Assembly: GCA_030142905.1 (NCBI GenBank)
Contig: JASJOG010000141.1
Location: 732,501-796,500, forward strand
Origin: Heliopora coerulea
Lineage: Eukaryota; Cnidaria; Anthozoa; Scleralcyonacea; Helioporidae
Reading direction: 5' to 3'
DNA: 64,000 bases
Part shown: positions 25,801 to 37,800 of the stretch, piece after piece
Layout of the letters: the number at the start of each line of letters is the position of its first letter
How positions within the stretch are numbered: position 1 is the stretch's first letter
Made by a program: the position numbers and the translations under genes
Notes under the pieces: generated by a model
What the model saw: the letters and a program-made list of their open reading frames with translations, nothing else
Told to the model about the DNA's origin: nothing
Database searches by the model: none

Positions 25801-28800
25801 GCGAAACCTTATGTAAAAGACATTAGATTTTTGGTTGATTTCGTGGTTAGTGCCGACAGAAATATCATGACTGATGATGTTACTCGTACAAAGAGTGTTC
25901 AAAAAATTAACGTACGCTTAAGCCTGGTCCACACGAGCGACATAAGCATAAGGACAAGATCAATACGAAAACAAAGGATGATGTCTTCTCTGGGACTTGC
26001 GAAGACAAAACAACAAGATTTTTTCTTTGTTTCGTCTTTTGTTCGGCTCTTGGCTTATGCTTGAACTATGATCTTATGCTTATGCTTATGACTATCTTCA
26101 TGTCGCGGGCTCGACTTCATTCCTTTGTTTTGCTTTTTGTTTTTTTCATATGCTTATTCTTAAGTGTTAACCAAGCCTTAGGGTACGCTTCTCATTTTCA
26201 CGAGATAGCTTTATATCCTTATGTTCATTCCATCATTTTCGTCATGGAACGTTGATTAATTTGAAATATGAAATGTCAAAATTGATCATCAAAAACTAGA
26301 GTTTTTATTGCTGACTAGGTATCACAAAATGCTGAGAATCCACTGATCACCAAGCTATACACGGTCATTTGCATCAATATTATATAACTCTTAGAACAGC
26401 TGTTTAAAATCTCTATTTTCTGATCATTTCGAAATATTCTATGCCAGATCAATGTTAGCCTCAAGACACATTAGATGAAAATAGAGTAAAGATGTTGGAC
26501 CGATGGGTCAAACGAACAAACTATGAATACATTTTTAGGACATTCCTTCGAGAAACAAACCAAAAATAACTTTAAACACTAACTAGGGTGAAAGATGCCT
26601 TCATAGTTTCTGGTCAGAACTTTAGGCTCTCTCACGCACAGTTTAACTTGAGATATACATGAGGTTAACAAGGCTTTCGTTTGCAAATTACTTTTCGATT
26701 GAATATAAGTGCAACCGTGTTGAACGGCATTTATTCACAAATCAAGGGAGGGATTCTCGCTTGCCACAGTCTGAAACAGATAAAAATATTCTATCCTCAA
26801 CGTTTCGGGCAAAGGCCCTTCGTCTGGAGAGTTAGTAGAAAGAGGGGCCTTTGCTCGAAAAGTTGAGGATAGAATATTTTTATCTGTTTCAGATTGTGGC
26901 AAGCGAGAATCCCTTCCTTGGTGTTGTGTTGTTGCGCCGCTGCCTACGCTGGACCAGCTTTGTTGATGATTTATTCACAAATGCATTTAGCATTTTAATT
27001 TGTTTGTACTGTTGCTTTTGTATAGAACGTTTTTCACTCACCTCGCTTGAAAACTCTTGCAGGCAACCTCCATTGAAAAGGACCGAATGGGATAAACTTC
27101 TCGCAGATATGTTGGACCTCCGAGATAAAATTTTTACTTGTATTTCACGGACAGTTTGCTATCAGGTAAGGCAAATATAGTTCAAAATAGGAATCCCGCA
27201 TTATTAAACCTGACATTTTACGTTTTCAATGAACTTTTTTTAGGCTTGTGCAGAGAGTTTGCTTGGCTCGGGGAATAAAGAAAACATCAACCATGCTGGA
27301 CAGTTGCTGTGTCGAGATGGTAGCGGTTCGTCGCGTGGTGGTAAAGTGGGCTACGAGAAGTCTGTAGAGATGGTTGTTACAGCAGCCAGGGAATACTTCA
27401 ATTCTGCGAACGATGTGAAAGATCCCTGCATGGCATTAGCTAAGTAAGTTCAGAAGTTCCAGAAATAATCACGACGGTAGATTTTTGCTGAATTAGTCCC
27501 TGTAGGGAAACCTTTAGAAAACGCACAACCTGTTGTAAACAGGCAGAAGACTTGCGACAGGTTTATTAGAAGAGAGCCATCAGATCTTTTTTGACATGCG
27601 CTCGAACCGGCTTGCTGACAAGTCTGGAATGGGTTGTTTGAGACTTGTAATTAAATTGATGACTGCCTTGGACTCGCTACAAGTTACCCTGAAAAGTTTG
27701 GTATTGCAGGGATGGCTCTTCAACGGAACAAACTGTCCCAAGGTTGAAGACTACAACTTGTGACAGCTTGATGAAATGACGGGTTGTTGCCATGCTGGTC
27801 CTCAGACCCCTTAATAGACCCCTCAGACCCCATGCTGGTCCTCAGACACCTTAATAAACCCCTCAGACCCCATTTTGTCGACCAAAATGACAGTTGTAAT
27901 ATACGGGGTGGTAATATATTTAAAATATTGCAATTCATCATTGTCTTATAAATTAAGCTCATGAATACCAAGCGCGTTTGTAAGGAATTATATCACCATT
28001 GGCTCAATTTTTTTTTGTCCTCAGGAAGTTGATAAATAACTTATCAACCTCATAAACTTATTCATGAGGTTGATGTTTGCTTACCAACCTCATAAAATTA
28101 TTCATGAGGTTGATATTCAGTTATCAACCTGTAAATCTAATAGATCGAGCAACCTGGCACTTCTTTGCAAATATTAAAAACGATTTAAAACGTAAACACA
28201 TATGATCCATCCACACATGAAAACAAACCGGCAACATTTATTCCACTAGTAAGCACTATCGCCATCAATATTTCTTTTGGAAACTTTCAATATCTTCTAC
28301 AATGATATCCAAACATTTAGCGGTCTTATATCCCAGAAAATGGAAATATCTTTGCTTACAGCTTTGCTTACAGGGGAGTTGCTTTATGGAATGAAACCTT
28401 AGCAGGCAAGGCTCCAATGACAAAATTAAATGTAATCACTGTTAAAGCCTTTAAGAGAGTGATCAATGATGTATGCAATTGAGCCGGGATAATAATATCA
28501 CACAATAGTTTTCTGTAGAGTAATATTGTAAGTTTGTAAACTAGTATTGTATATAGTTGTTTATATAGTTTTTTTTTGTATAGTAATATTGTCAGTTTGT
28601 AATTTAGTATCGTATATAGTTGTTCATAACTTAACACGGCCCTTTGAAAAACAGGGGACTGAAAGGCCACCGTGTGTAAATAAGTTTAAGTTATTATTAT
28701 AATCTGGAACGAAAGTCAACTGAGATGAGCCAAACTTTGCGAAATTAGTTTTAGAAAACCTCACCAATGGTGATATAAGGCGGTTATGTACCTTAGACCT

Positions 28801-31800
28801 CGGTGTTTAAGCGATATATCGCGCTTTGGGCTTCGCACTCAGGTTTTTTACATCGTTTAAACACCTCGGTAACGGTATATAACCTTTACTTAAACCCACA
28901 GGACGCGTTGTTCTCAATTGGATCTGTAGCTCATTGGGTTAGAACAAGTTATTTATTTATTTATTTATTTATTAAAGTAAATGGTTTGAACCTGGGAGAA
29001 TCGTGACATGTTTGTGGAAGTTGATCGTCCAGGTTAGTGTAGTCTTGAGAAAGACTGTTGGTGGAAGTGACTGACGTTTCGACAGCCTTAGCGGCGGTCA
29101 CTCTGAAGATGACCGCCGCTAAGGCTGTCGAAACGTCAGTCACTTCCACCAACAGTCTTTCTCAAGACTACACTAACCTGGACGATCAACTTCCACAAAC
29201 CATTTATTTATATTTTTTCCCTATTTTGCATTATTTTTTTGCCACATAGTATCGCTAGACGGTGGTTTAAAACTTTTAAGAGCGTCGTTCATAGCGTGTT
29301 AAGAGGCAGGGCTCATCCTCTTGACGAGTAAAATTGTCTGCCGTTAACCAGAGTAAAATTATGAAGTATGCCCTTGCCCCTTAATGGGTTACAGAGGTGA
29401 TTTGTTTCGTATTTGTTTTGATTTCTTTCAGAGCTTGTCTGGAGTTGATATGGTCTAGCGAACCTTGCGTAAAGGAGGAACTTAATTTAATCACTGCTCT
29501 GTCAATGTTGAGTGACTTCAATATCTCAATATTGCCATTACAAGGTGAAGTAGTTTTCTTTATCAATTCAACCCGCATCAGACACTTCGGAAATAGATTG
29601 TACCTTCATTTTACGTACGCTTACCTTTGTTTCTACTCGTTAGTTCGTCTCTGCCAAGACAAAGCGGAGTTGATTGAAAAGGCTTTGGATTCGTCTTCCT
29701 TGTCCTACAAAGATCCCGGAAAGGTGTCGTAATCTTAATAACCTCATCCACATCTTACCTTTTTTAAGATTTCATCAAAGTTGGAAAAAAATGAAGTTTC
29801 AAACTTAGTCGAAGTCACATTTTGCTTCTGCCTCTTAATTGTGATTATGTTTGAACTTTCCTCGGTCAATTTCCTTACCAAAGTCTGCAATACTTGCTAG
29901 TTTCAAGGTGGTTGATCTGGCAACTCTTGAAAGAAAGTGATTTGAATAAACGAAATGGATTTAAAAGTACCGTCGTATTGAAGCTACATAGGGAACATGT
30001 ACGTCCATTAATCGTGCGAGTACATTTATGTAAAATTCTGAGTGTCGGAGCTCAAATGTTGGAGGATCTCACTTGCACGCCATCAGAAGGTTACAGCCTC
30101 GATCCCCGTTTGGGCTCAGAAACCTTTTCTGGATATTTGAGCTCGACAAACGTTTTAGGATCGTCTATCCTCGGTTTATGTTCTCCTCAATCTTCGATTT
30201 GGACTGATACAGGCGGATTTCCAGTTGGTGCAAAATGTCGCGCGCGCGACAGCTGCATTGTTAAAATTGAATAGATCTCTGCTTGGTTCCATTGAAAGCT
30301 CCTCAGACAAAAGGAAAAAGTCTCGCGCGCGACACTTTGCGCTAAGTGAAAATCTACCTTGAGACAGATCTCACCTTTGATAAACTGGCTATTCAATCTT
30401 ACTGAAGTATCATGAATCGACTACGACTGGTCAGTTTTTCTAATTGTTTGGATCGTATTGTGTAATGAGCTCCTGTTTCTTGCTAGCTTTACACGCCACT
30501 GACATCAACTTTCATTAATCTAAGAATGAAATTAATGAAACCAACTTCCCTTTCTTGTTTTAGTTACTTCATTTGGCTTCTCTACTCCAGTTATCTGGCT
30601 CTGATGATAAGACCAGGAGGGGAAGAGTTCTCAGTTTGGTTGCCGAACGAGCGCTGCAGTGCGATGACCTTACGGTTGCTTACGGCGCATGCGCTGAAAT
30701 AATGAAAAGTAGTTTTATTCCGGGGTGGAAAATATGCCGGTAAGCCAATGCAATTTGTACGAGATAGTTAACGAAAAGGGATATTTCTCGTGGGAGTAAT
30801 GCTAATAAAGTTTGCTATCTCATTGTGAACGTTATCCATCCTAACCTTGTTCTAACATTGGGATGTATTATATGTATTCATCAAATTAAAACGTCAAATT
30901 ATGCATAACTTCATAGTTAGTGACAACATCGTGACAATGACAAAGAGCCGTGAGAACGCTGTATTTATTGAACTGCCAGACGTTATTTCTAACCCGCTTT
31001 CTCAAGGTTATTACGCGATTGTAACGTACCTTAAATGCACTGATATTGTCGATTCAATTTTTACAGAACCTTGGGCCAAAATACTGCTTTTGCGAACCTA
31101 AAAGCGAGGTATGTATCATCAACTTTATTTTTCAAAATTTTTTTTTCTTTAACTATCACTGATTTTAGCATTCCTTTTCGCAGACGAAAACTGTTGGATT
31201 TTTCGCTGACCTACTGCGAGCCCAATGCCGTTGAAACGCTATTACGTTCAAGGAGTTTACTACAGACGGAAGTATGTAAAGGAATACTGGACCTCCCCTC
31301 ATTTCATGTTTTTTATTGTTTGAGTCTGTGTCTATGTCAACGTTTGTGCTTATAGCAGTGTGTGGGTTTGGACTTGTTCCTGAGGCTGCGACAGTGTCTG
31401 TGTCTGTATCTATGTTAGTAGATGTATGTTTGTATCTTTGCCTGCTTCTGCTTAAATATGTTTGTCGTGAAAGGATTTTTCCGTTTGTCGGTCCGTATGT
31501 CCATCTTCGTCCGACTGTCTCCGTTTTTCAAATCGTCTGTCCGTCTGTCCGACCGTCCGTCCGTCGTCCGTCTGCCTTTTTGTCTGTCCGACCGTCCGTC
31601 GGTCGTCCGTCCGTTTTCCTGTCCGTCATCTTTCCGCCTGTCTATTTAGTGCAGTATGCAGCTATAAACTTCGTGGCCTCTCAAATGCTTTCTTTAGTTG
31701 AACCGATTACTGAGTTTTTTCCCCCTGCCCGGTTGCTTGTCTGTTTGTGTTTCCCATTTGTTGATCGCCTAGTCATTGCAGTTTAACAGTTCCCTGGTAT

Positions 31801-34800
31801 CCATTTCGAAATAACCTGATGATTGATTTTTTATACTTCAGATTTTATATGGCGAAATAAGTGAATTAATGGCAAAAATCGGAGATACGGTCGATTCGGT
31901 ATGCACAATTACATCACCGGTCTTTTCACGAGTCTTTCGTGTCTTACTTCAAACCAAGCTCATTTTGTGGGGTATACGTTTCCGTCTCAAATGTAGCTGA
32001 ACTTTTTTCAATAAGTTCTTGTAATTCAATCGCTTGAGTTTGATTTTTTATGTATGTCTGCTTCAGGGCGAGCTCTCTACGACTGGAAAGATATCCAAGA
32101 CTACCAAAACGATAATCTCCAGCGTTAGTGACGTTGGTTGGTGGAAAAACACGCTCCAATGGGTCAGACCGTTACATAGAACGGTTAATGAGGGCGAACA
32201 GGAGGAAATGACGAGTAACGAACAGCCGTCGTTGCATTATTGTTGTAATCCATTTTATGATTCTGTTCACAGTAAACTTCAGCCGCAAGAGGTTTGTGGT
32301 GTTAAATCATTCCACCGACGTTTTAACAATTACTTTGTCATCAAATCTTTCATTGAATGTTAAGTTTCTATTTAAGCGGAAATTTTTGTCACGTAATTAC
32401 AGGCCGTTAATACCGACAACATGAATGCATTGGTTCTTGTTGGGTTTTAGAAATGTTAGGCGAACCTGACCTCCATGCCTGAAACCCTGCGTGTTCCTCT
32501 GCATAGTGATGAATGTTTTCAAACAAATTAATTTTTTTGACATTATTTGAGGAAAGAATCTCTTGCAACATAGGCAGACATGAAGTCTGTACTTTCAAAT
32601 AAAAAACTGGCTTTTCGCTACTAACAGTTATGTATTTCTCCTTGTGAATGTCTAGAGAAAATTTCAGCTCGGCTCTGACGAAAGTGAAGAAAGTTCAATG
32701 CGTATTAGCGAACTCCTTCTTCAAACGCAGAAGCTAGCGGAGGAACGCGCCGAAGGATCCATTGAAGAACCTGCTACGGAAGGTGAGGATTGTAAGGTTT
32801 TCTACTTAGTGAAATTGCTAAAAGGATGTTCTGAAAACCAAAGCATTAATCGAGGAAAGTTTTAATGCCTATTACTATTTCAATTGCTCGTGGTCATGTT
32901 CGAATAAATGACAAGCCAAGTTCCATTGCCTTCGGTGATATCTCTGCCTACTTGTGACCTTTGGTTGAACCGTATTTTGTCTGTTCTTTTTAAGTTCTTA
33001 TTCAGCTAGCCAGTCATTGCTTAAACAAGGATTCTTCTTTGTCGTTAGCCTATCTACTTGCCTTGCCAGAGGTAAGTAACGTGATTTGGTTGGCTTCAGT
33101 ATTGTTTAACGTTCTGCATAACTCGTTCCCCCGAAACTAGAGACAGGGATCTTGCATGGGTTCTGGGAAAAGCGGATACCACACATCTTCTGGGGTAATA
33201 TGGTGCACTTTGAATGGAGGAAAAGCATATCGTCCCATTTTAGCCATGGTTTAGTTTTTTCATGATTAAAATAAAATTTATCCTTGCTAAGCTTATTCTT
33301 AAGTGTGATACAATCAGCCAAATGTCACTGTTCCTGATTTTGGTAGTCGACGACAATTTCAACGTGAATGTCCTATTTTAACAGTAGAAAAAAAGTGTGA
33401 TGTGATAACAATTCAATACAATACGAAAGTATGAGGTGTATATTTTGGAAATGTGGGAGCTTGGAGATATCTTGAATGATAGATGAACGTTCGTCAAGCT
33501 CTATCCTCAGAAAGCCATTTCTGAGCCCCAGACGGGGATCGAACCCACAACCTTCTGATGACCGGTGAGACGCTTTGACCATTGAGCTAACAAGACTCAG
33601 ATGGTGAACTAAGGTGCAAGTTCGACATATATGCGACCTAAGCGGAAGCCACTATATGTTAATAATGTTATAATGAGCCTACAGACCTAGTGTATGATGG
33701 CTAGTGCGACCAAGAGCGATCGGTAATGAGTGGGTTCGAATCCGTGGAAAAATTATATATCCCATTATAACATTAATAACATACAGTAGCTTCCGCTTAG
33801 GTCGCACATGTGTCGAACTTGCACCTTAGTTTACAATCTGAGTCTTGGCAGCTCATTGGTTGAACCGTCTCACATGTCATCAGGAGGTTGCGCGTTCGAT
33901 CCCCGTCTGAGGCTTAGAAATGGCTGTCTGAGGATAGAGCTTGACGAATGTTATTCAATCATTCAATGGAAAAATACATTTCATAACATTCAAATATGAC
34001 GAAAGGGTCAGCAGGTTTAAGGTAATGGAGTACCACATCGTCCTTCGGTTCCCCCATTTCCCCCAGGGAAACCCTGCGGTCGTGTTCCCAATAGTAACTA
34101 TGCCGACAATGTTCTCTAAATCCGAAAGTGACGAGATTTCCATGGCAAGTGTAATAAAATATTTCCTCAGCAACAGCAAATAGTCATGTACTTTCCTAGC
34201 CATTGATCTCGTCCTCAATTTTCTATGCCGAATTCATTCATTTTCTCTGCTCTTTCTTTCTCAGTTCACGAACGCTTACGAATGCTTTGAAAAACTTCCA
34301 AGTTGCTCCTTGACACTGCAGCTCGCTACTTATTATTACGCTTTGCAAGTGTACAACGAAATGAACCCGCAGGTGCTAGAAAATCAATCCTCGCTTTACC
34401 TTCATCCTCCAGATTACGTCATAGATCATGTAATGGAATGTTTCTGCGCAGGCCAGAAGATTGGGGACGACGTGAAGTTCCTCATGACTCACCTCAAAAG
34501 ATATCACACGCAACTGTCAGACTTTTCTCAAGCTAAACTCCTTCAAGAACTTGGTCGTGGTATGTTTGTAATTTTTTATTACCTACTGTTTCTAGGAAGC
34601 ATACTTGCGGGCGTTTAGGTGTGACGTTGAGCGACATGGGAGAGAGGAACCTTCATTTTCTCAACGAAAATGTTCATGTTCGGTTTTTTTAGTTAAATGA
34701 AAGCTGATTATTATAGCCTTAACACCACTGAAAACGTAATTTTTAAAGGTTGTCGGCACTTAATGTACACTGCAATTCTAAGCCGTTCGTATAAAATAAG

Positions 34801-37800
34801 CTAGGGTTGGGTAAGACACAAGGATAAGGGGTTTGGGTTAGACTTAGGGTTAGGGTGTAGCTTAGAATCAGGGTTAGGTTTAGGCCCTACGCGGTATAAA
34901 CAACAGGGCCTAGAGTGCTGAAAAGTTTTCATGAGCTGCTTCTACCAAGGTGGCATAGCTCATCAGGCGGATAAATTATAGGAATTTTCACTCGTTCACG
35001 TGAAATGGAGTTTATATTTGATAAAGGAAATTCTGAGAGTCAGAATCGTGTATTTTATCAGCGAACCTGGCCCGGTTGCGAAACGTGCAACTTAGTTGAC
35101 CTCCGGTTGGAAGTCGAACCCGTGACCCTGGTAAAGTAAAGGTAAAGTACCTTTATTTATACTGGATAATCCTATCAGCTACTTAAGCTGTTCTCTCTAG
35201 AGGTCCAGTATGGGCCACCCCTCATGGGTCCAGAGTCAGTACAGGAGGAAACCGGAGTACCCGGAGAAAACCTGTGATGTTTGGTAGAGTCAAACTGGAC
35301 AACACTCTTCTCACATGTGACCAAGGTAACTTTAATCAGATAACTGCACGGAGCCGGAATCAAACCCTAGTCACAGTAGTGGAGAGAGACGTGCACTACC
35401 ACTGTGCCACCAGCGCCCCCTACCTGCGAATGTAGGGCAGCGCTCTCCCATCTGAACTGCGAAAACCGTTCCCGAGAGTTTGGCCTCGAGTTCTGTGTTT
35501 ATTGTGGCGGTAATGCCCCTAAAGAGAACGACGTAGTCAACAACTGTTTTACGTATTTACTCGACCACATCAAGCGTAGCCCAGTTAGGAGAACGCTGTA
35601 CAAGATGCGCAGGGTAGCAGGTTCAGTTCCTTGCCGAAGGTCCAAGAGTTACATTTTTCACAACTGGTCGATCCCGGTTGGGTTTTAAAATACGAGATCT
35701 TGGCAATTGAAAATTTCCTTCGTCAAAGATAAATTCTAGCATGTGAACGGCGCTACCCATCCTTTATGCATCACCGAAGTGAAATTTTATCCGCCGAATA
35801 GCGAGTTTCTGTCTAATACTGGTTGGTTGTTCAAAGCATTGGTGGTACTGAATATGAACGTATTGCACAATGTTGTGCTTACTGACGCATGGTGTTATTG
35901 CGGATGATTGGTGGACGTTATGGCTGATGACTAACGATGCTGTTCACTCGCTGGGAAATGTCAGCCGGTGTCGAGCTTCGGCGAGGCTTCTTACAACCGT
36001 TAACTATCTCTAAATGTAAACGGTGATGATAAGCCAGACATTTCCCGTCGACATTCCATACGTGTCCAGACAGGCATTATTTTGTGTAATAAGACATTTA
36101 AGGGTATTTTGTATCATATAGTCATGCACATTTTTTGTTTTTTATTTTACCTTAAGGAGTGGATATCAGTCGGTTTACCCAAGACGAAGAATACAAACGA
36201 GAGACTATTTTAGGATTGACCATGTGAGTGGACAGCACATCTGAGGCACAATTAACAATTTTCAGGAACAAATCATGCGTAAAATTATAGGTAGTCTTGC
36301 TGTGGGGAAGTCCCGTGATCACCCCTGAAAAATTTGTTTTTAATGTGGGCCTATCCGCATGGAGACTGATTTTACCTTTCTAATATTTACATTAATAGGA
36401 GCACCGAGGACGATATTTTCAACACTGCCATATCCTTGGCAGAGCGATACGATATATCCAAGTGGGAAATGTTCATGTCTCATTTAGAGTGGTTATTTAC
36501 CGACAGCTCGTAAGTGTGTTCTCGATTTTCTAACTGAAAAAATAGGGACTGTGAGGGGTTTTGGCAGAGAATTTTTCGTCTCCCTTATCTTTTAAAAAGA
36601 TCTACCGCCAAAATGTAAGATAAGTAATTGCTCTATTGAATCTTTCAAACAGTCTTTTCACATTTTGCGATTATAGTCTGGGCATTTTCGAGGATTTTTT
36701 ACTTTTAACTTTTTCGTCTTTAGATATTTTACCGTGTTGAATGAAGTGCATTGAGCTATAAAGGGTTTACACAGCAGAGCGTTGGACATCTTTTCCCTAA
36801 CTATTCACTTAAAAATGTACTTTCCTTTCTATCAAGTCGTTCAAACAGAAGAAGTATAAACATACTCCCTGCCTCTTCTTTACCTTTTCCGTTAAAATTT
36901 CCCATGCGAAAGTTATATACTGTGACCGAGGTTTTTAAGGGATTTATTAACCTGAAGGCCAAGCTCGAGGTCAAGGTGTATGACCAACATATCATCATTG
37001 GCGATGATATAGAGAAACACATAGAAATAGTGAATTTTGTCAGAAAGTGCGTGGATACTTTAATAAGGTTGACAAGTTATCGAACTCCGGAGAACAGAAG
37101 AAAGCGAGCCAACGATGATATAAGTTATTTCAACATCTTCATTGAAGGCTAGTGGTACCGTCAGGCACTTGTGATGGTACATTGAGTGGTTCTGTACTAT
37201 AAAATCGTCGATGTTATTTACTCGTGGGATTTTCTCTTGCAGACTTTCGACGAAACAACTGCAAGATCGTGTCAATGAAAAACGAATTATGCAAACGCTT
37301 CTGGAACAGCCAGAGAAAGTAAGTTATCGATGGGAACTTTGATGCTCAGACTAAGTTTTGGTGCATTTCAATTGTAAGTGCTTGTCTTCATCATCATTTA
37401 AATTACTAGATAAATGATACAGTGCTTCTCGGTAACTCACTTGATCGATCTTAGAGCCATGTACATTGATCCGTTGAAGTAGTTTGTTTCGTGTCTTCAT
37501 GACGTTCAAGTTTCTCTTCGAAACCTCCATTTGAGAAAGGAGTGTTGCCAGTGAGTGGTCTGCATGAACTTAATGAAACAGAGTGCAGCGGTTAGGTTTG
37601 GAAGAATCGTTGTAGTAAAGAAGCCACTGGAAAAGACTGGATATTTAAAACTTAAAAAACCTCGAAAATACGTGATTAGCAAGGTTTGAAAGGAGGTTTA
37701 CTTCTTTTAGTCGATTTTCGTTATCTAACTGTTGTCAGCATGAGTTGAAAGATTGACCTCATGATCACAAAAATGAAAATAGAACTGAGAATACGCTGTG

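Noticed and set aside
29058..29249. The same short protein predicted on both strands
   Set aside because: A consequence of the 191-bp palindrome, not a gene.
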